Shown: positions 1 through 9,199, counted from the stretch's first letter. The stretch: 13,990 nt of DNA from Isotricha intestinalis (GCA_023807065.1 JAJJLU010004373.1:1-13990), one strand, 5' to 3'. Program-made: numbers and translations. Notes: generated by a model from the sequence alone, not told the origin.

Positions 1-26
1 ATCATTTCTTTAATATTTAAATAAAG
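1..26 (+). other. 3' end of an intron in the eS8 gene
   Basis: The eS8 reading frame is interrupted by a TAA at 11-13. The four residues it would read just before Gly-Arg-Leu-Tyr do not match the family, whereas everything after does. An AG at 25-26 is a suitable 3' splice site and leaves the conserved Gly codon split after its first base. The rest of the intron lies outside the window. An alternative AG at 29-30 is possible but would break the conserved Gly-Arg. Confidence 0.55.
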
Positions 27-139
27 GAAGATTATATGCTTGTATTACTTCAAGACCTGGACAAGTTGGTAAAGCCGATGGTTATTTATTAGAAGGTAAA
101 GAATTAGAATTTTATGTTAAAAAATTAGAAAAAAAATAA
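27..139 (+). CDS. RPS8: 40S ribosomal protein eS8 (RPS8), C-terminal exon, partial
   Basis: This is the last exon of ribosomal protein eS8, a component of the small cytosolic ribosomal subunit that contacts 18S rRNA. The translation carries the family's hallmark C-terminus: a Cys-Ile-Thr-Ser-Arg-Pro-Gly-Gln block, then Lys-Ala-Asp-Gly-Tyr, then Leu-Glu-Gly-Lys-Glu-Leu-Glu-Phe-Tyr, and a short lysine-rich tail. The TAA at 137-139 falls where eS8 proteins normally end, so TAA is a real stop in this organism. About 37 residues are visible, roughly the last sixth of the protein. Earlier exons lie to the left, outside the window. Codons here mostly end in T (GCT, ATT, GGT, GAT), unlike the start regions of the genes further right. 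Identification is firm; the exact exon start is inferred. Confidence 0.9.
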
Positions 140-824
140 AGAGTAAATTAATATTAAATTTTTTCAAAAAACATAATCAAATTATATAAATTTAAAATAT
201 TTTATATTAATCCTAATAGATTTTGTTCTTATAATTCTAATATTATGACTTATTTTATGTTTAAAATTTGGTTTCTCTTAAATAATTTCATTAATAAAAC
301 TTAAATATCAAATTCAATTTATTTTATACAGTTCATAAATATATAACTCTCCTTTTTTAGCTATTTATTAATAAAATTATCTTATTTATCATTATATTTT
401 GAATAATAATTCATTAGTAAACTTTTCCTAAATAATATATTTATTTTAAATAATGTAAATAATCAAAGGAATTTTAAATTATAAAAAGTGATTCCTCAAA
501 TTTTATCTCCTAAAAGAAAAAAAATATGAAAAAAGGATATTTCTATTTATATATTGTTAATAATATAATTAAAAAATATTTATACCAAAAAATAAGGATT
601 ATTTAATGAAAAAATTCAAATAAAACATAATTTTACTCCTTTTATCATTAAAGACAATTTTCAAAAATATTTCAAAAAAAAAATAAATAAATTCCAAATG
701 AATAAAAATGGAAATAAATAAATAAACAAACAAAAAAAAATTAAATAATCATTTTCTCATTTAATTCAAAGTCCATAAAATCTCAAATTTAAATATTATA
801 ACTGAAAAAAAACTAATTAAAAAA
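140..824. other. AT-rich spacer between eS8 and the PWWP gene, with a weak coding relic
   Basis: The stretch is almost entirely A and T, with stops in all frames. Between 449 and 721 one plus frame reads as protein-like sequence broken by TAA, TGA and TAA codons, and its last piece (596-718) is open for 41 codons. In DNA this AT-rich, an open run of that length can arise by chance, so I treat it only as a possible decayed gene fragment. I see no tRNA, terminator or repeat. The last 40 bases before 825 are A-rich, like the leaders of the other genes here. Confidence 0.5.
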
Positions 825-2375
825 ATGGTTACAAGGATAGAAAACGTATTTCAGAAAGGAGATATAGTATGGGCAAAAGTGAAAGGATTTTCATGGTGGC
901 CAGGACAAATACAATATCAAATTCATCATCATAGAAGAAATTCAGAATCAAATTTAAAAGAAAAAATATATCGAGTAAATTTTATAGGTCATTCTTCTCA
1001 CTGTGATGTTCCTATATCTAATATTATTAAATTTGAAGAAAAATTAGATGAATTTTCAAAAACTAAAAAAAATTCGTTAATTAAATCTATTGAAAAAGCA
1101 AAGAATTTATATTTTAATTTGAAAAAAAATATTTTAGTTAATGATGGTATAAATATTAAAGAAGAAGATTCTATTTCTGTTAACTCTAATTCTGATTATT
1201 CTTTGTTTAAATATAATGAAAAAAAGAAAGGTTCAATTTTTGGAAAAACTCAAAGAAATGATGTTAAAATATTAAAGCCAATTAAACAGAAGAAATCTAG
1301 AATTGATGAAGGGACAAATACAATAAATAATAATGATTTATATTCAAATTCTGAAAAAATTAAAATTGATATTACTTTTAATGTTACTAATAATCATAAT
1401 AACACTGTAATTAATTCTTTTAATGATGATAATAAAAAAATAGTATCTAATGAAAAAGAAAATTCAGTTAATAAAGGTAAAAAAGAATTAAAAGAGATTA
1501 ATAAAGAAAAAGAAGAAGAAGAAGAAGAAAATTTAGAAGAAGATAATATAAAGGATATAATTGATAAATTATTAAGGTATCATACTGAAATGCCTTCTTC
1601 AACAAATCAAAAATATGTTCTAAATATATTAAATTCATTAAATGATTTAGAAAAAGAATTTAAAAATATAAATAAACAAAATATTTATTCTTATGCAAAA
1701 GATATTATTTCTGTTCTTGATTCTTTCACTTATAATAGAAATAAAGATATTTCTAGTAAAAGTTCTGATATTTTACCTGAAATTATTGAAATTGTTATTA
1801 AAGAAGTTTTTGATTTGGAAAACAATGAATTAAACAATTTAAATGATAAGATTAATGATATTGATATTCATGATATTAAAAAAGATATTGAATATCTATT
1901 ATTAGATAATAATAAAAAGTTAAAAAATATAAATAACGGAAAAAGAAACTTAATGATTTCAAAAAAATTAAATAATAATAGATATAATAAAGGGAAAAAT
2001 GTAAATAAAATAGAAGTTAATGATAAAGATTTTCAATTTATTTATGATATTTTCCTTAAATGTATGAATGAAAAAGATGAAATAAATGCAAAAAATGAAT
2101 TTAATTTAATTATAAATAATTTTTTTAAAAATATATATAATAAAAATAATGGATTAGATATTATTACAGCGAATAAAAGAAAACAAGTTTGTCTCAAAAT
2201 GTTATCATTACTAAAGAAAATATTACCAAATACAAATGAAGATGATATTAAAAAAATGATAATATTTGTTGAATATAAAGTTAGATGTGAAGATCCAACT
2301 TTAGGAAGAAAATATATAAAACATATAGGAAGTTTTTATATAAAAATGAAAGAAATTATAAATGGAAAAGAATAA
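825..2375 (+). CDS. PWWP-domain chromatin protein with IBD/TFIIS-N-like domain
   Basis: A 516-residue protein likely to bind methylated histone tails and DNA in the nucleus. Residues 9-75 form a PWWP domain: Lys-Gly-Asp-Ile-Val-Trp-Ala-Lys at 11-18, Ser-Trp-Trp-Pro at 23-26, and Val-Asn-Phe-Ile-Gly at 51-55. Phe22, Trp25 and Phe53 sit where the methyl-lysine aromatic cage is expected. A basic and acidic low-complexity linker follows, with a run of glutamates at 229-240. Residues 243-330 look like the all-helical integrase-binding domain / TFIIS N-terminal fold, beginning Lys-Leu-Leu-Arg-Tyr-His-Thr-Glu like the LEDGF IBD. The C-terminus, about 400-513, is helical and weakly recalls the TFIIS central domain. 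ATG 825 follows an A-rich leader, and the PWWP begins directly after it, as in LEDGF/HDGF proteins. The PWWP is clear; the second domain is probable and the third speculative. No intron is needed. Confidence 0.85.
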   Translation: MVTRIENVFQKGDIVWAKVKGFSWWPGQIQYQIHHHRRNSESNLKEKIYRVNFIGHSSHCDVPISNIIKFEEKLDEFSKTKKNSLIKSIEKAKNLYFNLKKNILVNDGINIKEEDSISVNSNSDYSLFKYNEKKKGSIFGKTQRNDVKILKPIKQKKSRIDEGTNTINNNDLYSNSEKIKIDITFNVTNNHNNTVINSFNDDNKKIVSNEKENSVNKGKKELKEINKEKEEEEEENLEEDNIKDIIDKLLRYHTEMPSSTNQKYVLNILNSLNDLEKEFKNINKQNIYSYAKDIISVLDSFTYNRNKDISSKSSDILPEIIEIVIKEVFDLENNELNNLNDKINDIDIHDIKKDIEYLLLDNNKKLKNINNGKRNLMISKKLNNNRYNKGKNVNKIEVNDKDFQFIYDIFLKCMNEKDEINAKNEFNLIINNFFKNIYNKNNGLDIITANKRKQVCLKMLSLLKKILPNTNEDDIKKMIIFVEYKVRCEDPTLGRKYIKHIGSFYIKMKEIINGKE

Positions 2376-3370
2376 TTTTATTATTTTATAAATTGATGTT
2401 TAATTAGAAAAAATTTTTTTATAATACAAATAACTTAAATTAATAAGTAATATATTGTGTAAATAAATTATTAAATTTAAATATAGATTTAGTATAATTA
2501 TTAACAATTTTAAAATGGAAATTATAAAAGATTCTTTAAAATTATGAATAAGAGGAATTAAAATAAATGTAATTATAATTATTTCTTCAAATTGATTAAA
2601 TTTAATAATTAAATAATAACATAATTATTGAAATTTCATTTCAAAACAATAGAATGTAAATAAAGAAAAACAATTTTTTTTTAAAATTATCTCATTGATC
2701 TAAGGCCTAATTAATCTTTTTGGAGATTAAATATATCATGAAATAATATTGAATTTTAATATAAATCCAATAAATTTTATTAAAATTTTTTTAATTAATA
2801 GTAGGATTATTTAAATGATTTATGATTAATGCTCATGTTTGTTGAATTTATTTTGGAAAAATTGAAATAAAGTGGTTCTCTTCATATCCATATTCTATTG
2901 GTAATAGGGTTATAAACTTATCTTCATAATTCCTTAAATATTTTTATTCTTTAATTTAATAATAATAAATAATTTATTAAGTGAACTTATATTAGTTTTA
3001 CTTCTAATTTTGTTTTTAATTGTCTAACTGATAGTTGAAAGTTATTTAATATATGGATAAATAATAAAAGTTATATCCAATTTATAATGAAATTATTAAT
3101 AAAGATGTATTAAAGAATATATTAGGTTCTGTTTGAATATTTTAGGTAAATTAAAAAAGAAAAGATAATTAAAGTATATTTTATTACTTTAATATTTGAG
3201 TAAAAAAGTTATATTATTTATATAAGTTTAATATATTATTTACATTAAAAGAAATTCAAAAGGAATGAATATTTTTTTGTTTAATTTTTTAAAAATATTT
3301 TAAAACAGTATTTTTGAATTATGTTTTGAAGTCATTTTTTTTTTTATGTAAAGATTCCATAAAAAACATT
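2376..3370. other. AT-rich spacer with a GC-raised island at about 2690-2950
   Basis: Nearly all A/T, with stops in every frame. Two short pieces stand out. Around 2700-2730 there is AGGCCT followed by a perfect 7-bp stem (2711-2717 with 2724-2730) around a 6-base loop. Around 2838-2925 G+C rises, and one plus frame stays open for about 27 codons with a mixed amino-acid composition. A third short open piece lies near 3070-3135. None is long enough to call a gene. They could be gene relics or part of a non-coding RNA. I see no tRNA or recognisable repeat. Confidence 0.45.
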
Positions 3371-3607
3371 TTATGTTGATAAAATAGGTTTAGTTGTAGT
3401 AGTTGTAGAAGTTGCATTATCATTTTTAATTCTTTGCATAGCTTCAGAAGGTTGATTTAAATTAATTTGAGAAATTGAATTAAAGTTAATTCCTCTTGTT
3501 AAATTTTCAACATTGTAATTCAAATTAAAAGTATTCCCTTCATTAATATCTATTATATTTAATAGATTCCCTTGAAATGTTGTTTCAGAATTTATAGTGT
3601 TACTCAT
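3371..3607 (-). CDS. small hypothetical protein, 78 aa
   Basis: An ATG-to-TAA frame in a spacer whose other frames are full of stops. The product is rich in Asn, Thr, Ser and Ile. It has no hydrophobic segment, cysteine or recognisable motif, and ends in a Thr-rich tail containing five consecutive threonines. The start context (AAAATG) resembles those of the confident genes. Amino-acid use is more varied than random AT-rich translation, with Gly, Pro, Gln, Met and Arg present, which is the main support for coding. It could be a short real gene, the last exon of a longer one, or a relic. I do not recognise it and assign no function. Confidence 0.4.
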   Translation of the reverse strand: MSNTINSETTFQGNLLNIIDINEGNTFNLNYNVENLTRGINFNSISQINLNQPSEAMQRIKNDNATSTTTTTKPILST

Positions 3608-4524
3608 TTTATTTATATTTTTTATGTTCTTTTTATTATATTTTTTAGGGTGTTTTATTAGTACATTTTTTATTTTTATTAAATGATATATTTTTTTAAA
3701 AATAAATTATTGATATTTAAAAGTAGGAAAAAATAAAAAAAATGTTAGATTTAAGGATTTTATATGAATTTGATTAAAATGATAGATAATTTTTAATTCA
3801 TTCATAAAAGTCATAATATGTAATAAAAAATGATCATATTTTTTTTGATAAATATATTAATTAAAATTTGTGTGTTTCAATATAAATAAAAATATATGAA
3901 AAATGTAATTTTGTTAAATTTCATGAGTTTTTCATAAAAATATACTATATGAAATAAAAACCTTTGTTAAATGATAGTATAATGGAAAATTCAATTTTAT
4001 TATTTCATAATTTTTATTATTATCTTCTTTGAAGCTTATGTATTATTATTATATGAAATACATATATTATAATTGAATCAAATTATTCAAAATTATATTA
4101 AATAATTATGTACTGATAGATTTTCTGTATATTTTTTTAATAATCCCAATATTTATCCATCTACTTAAAATTTACTTACTTTATTTCATAAATATGTCAA
4201 ATTTTTTTGTAGATAACTTTTTCTATGAGTAGACAATAGTATTTACATTATTTTTTTCTTTAAATTTCTCTTTTTCAATTGACTTTATAATAATTATTAA
4301 GAAAAAATAATATATTGAAAATATCGTTTATTTATATTTTAATTAACTTATTGATAATAAAAATTATAATAAAGAATTTAATTCAATGAAATAACAATTA
4401 ATTTCTAATAAAGATATTATTTCAAATAATAAAAGTGTCCAACATTTTACTCTATATTTATAATAATACTAACTAAATAAATACATTATCTATTAATTAA
4501 TGATAAATTGATTTGCTTTAAGAA
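3608..4524. other. AT-rich spacer, no features seen
   Basis: About 900 bases of A/T-dominated DNA between two minus-strand small ORFs. Every frame is broken by frequent stops. I found no convincing coding piece, RNA gene, direct repeat or long inverted repeat. The upstream region of the 78-residue ORF and the 3' region of the MGAACC ORF must lie at its two ends, but no specific promoter or polyadenylation element can be picked out. Confidence 0.5.
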
Positions 4525-4773
4525 TTAACATATATTTTTGGCTTCTTCATAATCATCCTGACTTTTCTTAATTAGTAATTGAAGAATTGGTCCAGAATAA
4601 GTTATTTTATTTTCTTCACTTCTTTCACTATTTTTTTTTTCATTTATATTTTCTTCTAAACAAGAAGATAAAGAAGAAGAACTTTCATAGTCATCATCAT
4701 TATCACTATGTTTAATTATATTATTTTTTTCAACATTTATACATTCTTCTCTAAAACAACATGCAGCACCCAT
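4525..4773 (-). CDS. small acidic protein with N-myristoylation/palmitoylation-type start (MGAACC)
   Basis: An 82-residue protein starting Met-Gly-Ala-Ala-Cys-Cys-Phe at ATG 4773. Gly2 exposed by Met removal plus Cys5 and Cys6 is the classic pattern for dual acylation, which would anchor the protein to the plasma membrane or endomembranes. The middle is acidic and serine-rich (Asp/Ser cluster, roughly residues 23-40), a typical casein-kinase-2 type region. It is followed by a Lys/Glu-rich stretch and a short hydrophobic helix with Pro-Ile-Leu-Gln-Leu-Leu-Ile near residues 62-69. The frame stays open a few codons further upstream but has no ATG there, so 4773 is the first usable start. It is transcribed away from the kinesin gene, start to start about 155 bases apart. 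I do not recognise a family; the lipid anchor is inferred from the motif alone. Confidence 0.6.
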   Translation of the reverse strand: MGAACCFREECINVEKNNIIKHSDNDDDYESSSSLSSCLEENINEKKNSERSEENKITYSGPILQLLIKKSQDDYEEAKNIC

Positions 4774-4928
4774 TAAATTATTTATTTCATAAAAATCTAA
4801 ATTCAATTTTATAATATAATTAAATTGCTAATATTTATAAATTAAATTTGAACGAGTTGATTTGTAATAAAAATAAACTTTTTAATTATTTTGAAAAATG
4901 ATATATGAATTTTAATTTATATATAAAA
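4774..4928. promoter_or_regulatory. divergent spacer, probable shared promoter
   Basis: The 155 bases between ATG 4773 (minus) and the proposed kinesin ATG 4929 (plus) must hold both 5' leaders and probably a bidirectional promoter. A TATATA-like run immediately precedes the plus-strand ATG (4918-4924). It is too close to the ATG to act as a TATA box unless the leader is nearly absent. No specific factor site can be recognised in such AT-rich DNA. Confidence 0.35.
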
Positions 4929-7900
4929 ATGAACAATAAAACATCAAAAAAAAGATTAAGCCAACATAATTCATTACGCTCAAATTCATCAATTAAAAAC
5001 TCAAAAAAAACGATAAACCAACTTTCAGAAAGAAAATCTTTAAAGTAAATATATAATATAATATAAAAATGAATAGTTTATTGAATTCAGAAAAAAAATT
5101 ATTATCATATAAATCCGAAACAATAAATCCAGTAAATTCATTAAAGGCAATATTAGACAATAATAAAAATAGGCCAAAAACAATAAAAGAAGAAAAAACA
5201 AATAAAAATATAATAGAAAATTCTTCTTTAAAAACATTATCTCTTTTAAACCATTTACCTTCAAATCACAATAATCATTCAAGTAATATAAGAGTATTTA
5301 TACGTATAAGACCTTTAAATGAAGTAGAAAAAGATTTAATAAGTAATAATATAGGAAAAGAATGTATAAAATATATAGATAATTTAAAGGATAATCCAAA
5401 TGGACATTTTCATAAAACTTTAGAAATAGAAAATGGAAGTTCATTAAATCCATATACTTTTGATACTATATTTGATTCAGAGACAAATCAAAATGAAATA
5501 TATGATTTAGTAGGGAAAGAAATTGTTAATGATGTTCTTTCAGGATATAATGGAACTATATTTGCTTATGGACAAAGTGGTTCTGGTAAAACTTTTACTA
5601 TGTATGGTAATGATATTTATGATAATAATAATAGAGGAATAATACCTAGATTAATTAATGATATTTTTAACTTTGTTGAAAATGCAGATGAAAATATTAC
5701 TTTTCAATTTAAAATGTCTATATTACAAATTTATAAAGAAAATATATATGATTTATTAACTGGAGAAAATAATTTAAAAATTAAAGAAAACCCAATAAGA
5801 GGTATTTATGTAGATAAATTAACTGAAGTATATATTGATTCTTTTGAAACATTTATGGAATATGTTGATTTAGCACAAGAAAATAGAATAGTTAGTGAAA
5901 CAAAATTAAATTCATATTCAAGTAGATCACATTCAATATTAATATTTGAAGTAACTCAAAATTTACATAATGCAAATTTTTCTAAAAAAGGGATTTTAAA
6001 TTTAGTAGATTTAGCAGGAAGTGAAAAAATATCTAAAACAGGAGCAGTAGGAGAAACATTAGAAGAAGCTAAAAAAATAAATTTAAGTTTATCAGCTTTA
6101 GGAAATGTTATTCATGCTTTAACTACAAATTCAGAACATATACCTTATAGAGATAGTAAATTAACTAGAATTTTACAAGAAAGTTTAGGAGGAAATTTTA
6201 AAACTAGTTTAATTGTTACTTGTTCACCTCATTCTTATCATACAGACGAAACTACTTCTTCTTTAAAATTTGCTCAGAGAGTTAAACACATTAAAAATAA
6301 AGTTAAAATTAATATTAAATTAACTTATGAGGAATTACAAAAAATTAATAATCAATTAAGAAAAGAATTAGGAGTTGTTCAAATTGAAAATAAAAAATTA
6401 AGAGAAATTTTATCTAATAATGGAATAGAGTTTTATTTAGATAATCAATTTGAAGAAATTAATGAAAGTTTTGATGAAGATAAAAAAAAATTTATTAGTT
6501 CGAAAACTACAAAAGTAAGTAAAAAAGATTTATTAGTAAATAAAAAAAGTACTCCTGATTTAATGAGTAATTCTGATACTACAAAAGAAAATGAAGATTT
6601 TTTAAGTAAAACTCAAAGTCAAAGTAAATTAAATGGGAATTTTAATTTTGGATTTGTTGATAATATAATTAATAATTGTTTAGAACATAATAGAATTATT
6701 AAAGAATTAAAAAAACAAATTGATAATTTGAATAATGAAATTAAAGATAAAGATAATATTATTTCTCTTTTAGAAGAATCTAATAGAAAAAAACAAAAAG
6801 ATTTGGAAAATAAAAATAATAATGGAATTATATTTAATAATGATCCTAATGATATTCCTCAAATGTTAAGAGATTTACAAGATATGTATGATCAAATTAA
6901 AGAAGAAATTATGAAAGTTAATAAAAATTATAATGAAGTTAAAGAAAAGAATGAAACTGAAGAAATTATTAAAAATTTCAATAAATTAATTTCTGATTTA
7001 AACTCTTTTAAAGATAAAAATATTAATTCAGATATTAAAATGTTTAAAAGTTTATCTGAAGTTACTTTAAGTTGTATTAACAATTATAATAGTAATGAAA
7101 ATTTAGAAGATAAAATGAAAGAATTAAATAACAAATATCAAGCAAATATTACTCTACTATTTAATGAAATTTTTAATAATTCAAATGAAAATGAAATAAA
7201 AAATCAATTTATAAAATATTCAACATATTTTATTTATTGTTATATTGAATCTTTTTTTATTTCAAATTTAAATTCTCAAATGAATGAAAAGTTAATATTA
7301 GACAATAATTTATTATTAGAATCAAATAATATTCTTTTAAAAATAGTAGAAGATATATTAAAATCAAATATAGATATAAGTAATAAATTCAATAATTCAA
7401 ATTATGATATATTAACAAAAAGTATAATAGGAAATAAAATAAATGTTTCATTTGTAAATGATCCATATAAATTGTCTTTTGGAGAAACAAATCAAATTTC
7501 TAATTTTAAAAAATATCCAAGACACAGGAAAAAAATAATGACATTAATAAATAGAAAAGGTTTAGATATATTAAAAAATCAAAAAAAAAATAATAATGAA
7601 TTAAACGAAGGAATTATACATAGACATGAAAATTCAGCTCAATTAATGATTAACAATATAAATGAATCTATTAAAAACAATTTAGCATTTAGTTTTAAAA
7701 GCAATGAAGTTTCTGAACCAATAATTATTACTAATGAAGTTGAAGATAATTCTATTAAAGAAATAGAAAATAAAAATAATGAAAATAATAAACATGGTAC
7801 TTTTGAAAATAAAAATGAAAATTCTCCTATGATTAAATTTAATGATAATAACTTAATAGGATCTTTTAAAAATGATATGTCACCTAAAATTTTTATTCCT

Positions 7901-9199
7901 CTTTCTGAAATGGAATCTTTTAATAATAAACAAGAAAAGAAAAAATCTAAATTAACTATGTTAAAAGAATTTATTGTTAAAAGTCTTAAAGAAAGTGAAA
8001 ATTATAAAAAAAATATTAATGTTTTAAAAGATTTTTTTATTAATTTATTAAATGAACAATTAAGAATGATAATAAATAAATTATTTGAAAATAATATAAT
8101 AAGTGAAAAAGAATTAAATGAAATGAATAATAAAATAGAAAAGATCAATAATGATGAAATAATAAATGAAAAAAAAGACAAAAAAATAAAGAATGAAATA
8201 TTAAACAATAAAAATGATAATATTAATAATGAAAATAGCAATAAATTGAAAAATAAAGAGAAAGTAGAAATTAAAATAAACAATACAAAGCCAATAAAAG
8301 AAGAAAAAAATAATAATATAATAACACCAAAGCATAAACCAATTTCTGAAATAATTTCATCAAAAATTAAAAATAAACAAACAAAAGAAAAATCTAAATC
8401 AAAAAAGAAAAAATCTTATATAAATGAAATCGAAGAAAGTGATATTCATAATAAAGAAGAAAGTATAAAAAATGATATATCTTTAAATGATTCTAAAAAT
8501 AAAAAAATATCAAAAAATAATTTATTTGGAAATATAAAAAAAGCAAATCAAGAAATAAAAATAATACCTCAAAACAAAGAAACAACACCTTCAAGTAATA
8601 ATTCAAATTTATTTAATTTTTATAAAAATAATACAAAAATAAATAATAATCCAACTTCTAATATTCTAAATTATAAAAACAATATTCAATCCCCAATTAA
8701 ATCAAATATATTTAATTATAATAAACCTAATTCAAATATATTTAATTATCCAAAATCCAAAAATTCAAATTCTCAAAATGAATTAATAATAGAAGAAGAA
8801 GAAAAAAAACAAACTAATAAAAATGAAGAAAAAAATTTATTTTCAAAATCAGCAAGATTCGAAAAAGTATTAAATTCAGAAAATTTATCTAAACATTTAA
8901 TAAATTTAAAAAAAAATTCAGCTCCAGATTCTCCAATAAAAAATATAACATATAAAAATTTATCTTTTGATTCTTCAAATAAAAAATCAATAGAAGATTT
9001 AGTTTCTGATTATATTATGACTGGAACTGCAACAAGAAGATTTGATGGTATTGGTATTACTTTTAAAAATCAAAAAATTCAATGTCTTTTTAAAGGAGGA
9101 TTAAGTGCTAATAATTCTATTGATGTTACTCCTATTGATCATCAATACATTCCATCTTTAATTGGAGATGATACTATTCCTTGTCCTGATGAATTTTAA
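4929..9199 (+). CDS. kinesin motor protein, kinesin-1-like motor domain, spliced (4929-5044 joined to 5077-9199)
   Basis: A plus-end-type microtubule motor, about 1412 residues if spliced as proposed. Numbering from the internal ATG at 5069 (1376-residue form), the motor spans about 73-412. Key elements are the P-loop Gly-Gln-Ser-Gly-Ser-Gly-Lys-Thr at 168-175, switch I Asn-x-x-Ser-Ser-Arg-Ser-His at 281-288, switch II Asp-Leu-Ala-Gly-Ser-Glu at 314-319, and His-Ile-Pro-Tyr-Arg-Asp-Ser-Lys at 357-364. The neck-linker region (405-420) and switch II surroundings resemble kinesin-1, including Lys-Thr-Gly-Ala at 323-326. Coiled coils follow at about 418-450 and 536-585. The rest is a long Asn/Lys-rich tail with SNxFNY repeats near 1179-1229 and a compact, non-low-complexity end at 1310-1376. 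The motor is intact and probably active. The N-terminal exon is inferred from in-frame splicing. If there is no intron, the start is 5069. Confidence 0.88.
5045..5076 (+). other. predicted 32-nt intron in the kinesin gene
   Basis: GTAAAT at 5045-5050 and ATAG at 5073-5076 give a GT-AG intron. Removing it joins an open ATG-led exon (4929-5044, 116 nt, rich in Ser, Lys, Asn and Arg) in frame with the kinesin ORF; the joining codon is AA|T (Asn). The interior is pure A/T apart from the internal ATG, and contains TAATATAA, which could serve as a branch region. Without splicing, the upstream frame ends at TAA 5046-5048 after 39 codons. An upstream ORF is therefore the competing reading. Confidence 0.5.
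8603..8755 (+). repeat. four degenerate SNxFNY peptide repeats in the kinesin tail
   Basis: Within about 50 residues the tail contains Ser-Asn-Leu-Phe-Asn-Phe, Ser-Asn-Ile-Leu-Asn-Tyr and twice Ser-Asn-Ile-Phe-Asn-Tyr, each followed by a Lys or Asn/Pro-Lys. The last two copies share an exact 18-base unit, TCAAATATATTTAATTAT, at 8702-8719 and 8732-8749, 30 bases apart. The even spacing of the last two copies suggests recent local duplication. Repeated short aromatic motifs in disordered tails are often docking sites, but the partner here is unknown. Confidence 0.6.

Noticed and set aside
190..420. Minus-strand reading that looks protein-like if TAA and TAG are read as glutamine
   Set aside because: The number of TAA/TAG codons is about what random DNA of this composition gives, and TAA is a genuine stop in eS8 and the other genes.
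1507..1530. GAA-repeat tract in the PWWP gene
   Set aside because: It encodes an ordinary acidic run in a disordered linker and is too short and common to be notable.
2711..2730. Sm-site-like CTTTTTGG within a small stem, possible snRNA
   Set aside because: The flanking sequence does not match U1, U2, U4, U5 or U6 core motifs that I can recognise.
4774..4806. Upstream extension of the MGAACC ORF by 11 codons
   Set aside because: The extension starts at TTG, not ATG. The first ATG gives the exposed Gly2-Cys-Cys start, which is far more plausible in a eukaryote.
5040..5282. Minus-strand hydrophobic open frame opposite the kinesin start
   Set aside because: It is the antisense image of Lys/Asn-rich coding sequence, which always reads as Phe/Leu/Ile-rich. 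It also overlaps the conserved-frame gene.
8002..8283. Minus-strand membrane-like frame opposite the kinesin tail
   Set aside because: Antisense shadow of AAA/AAT/GAA codons; no independent start context or motif.
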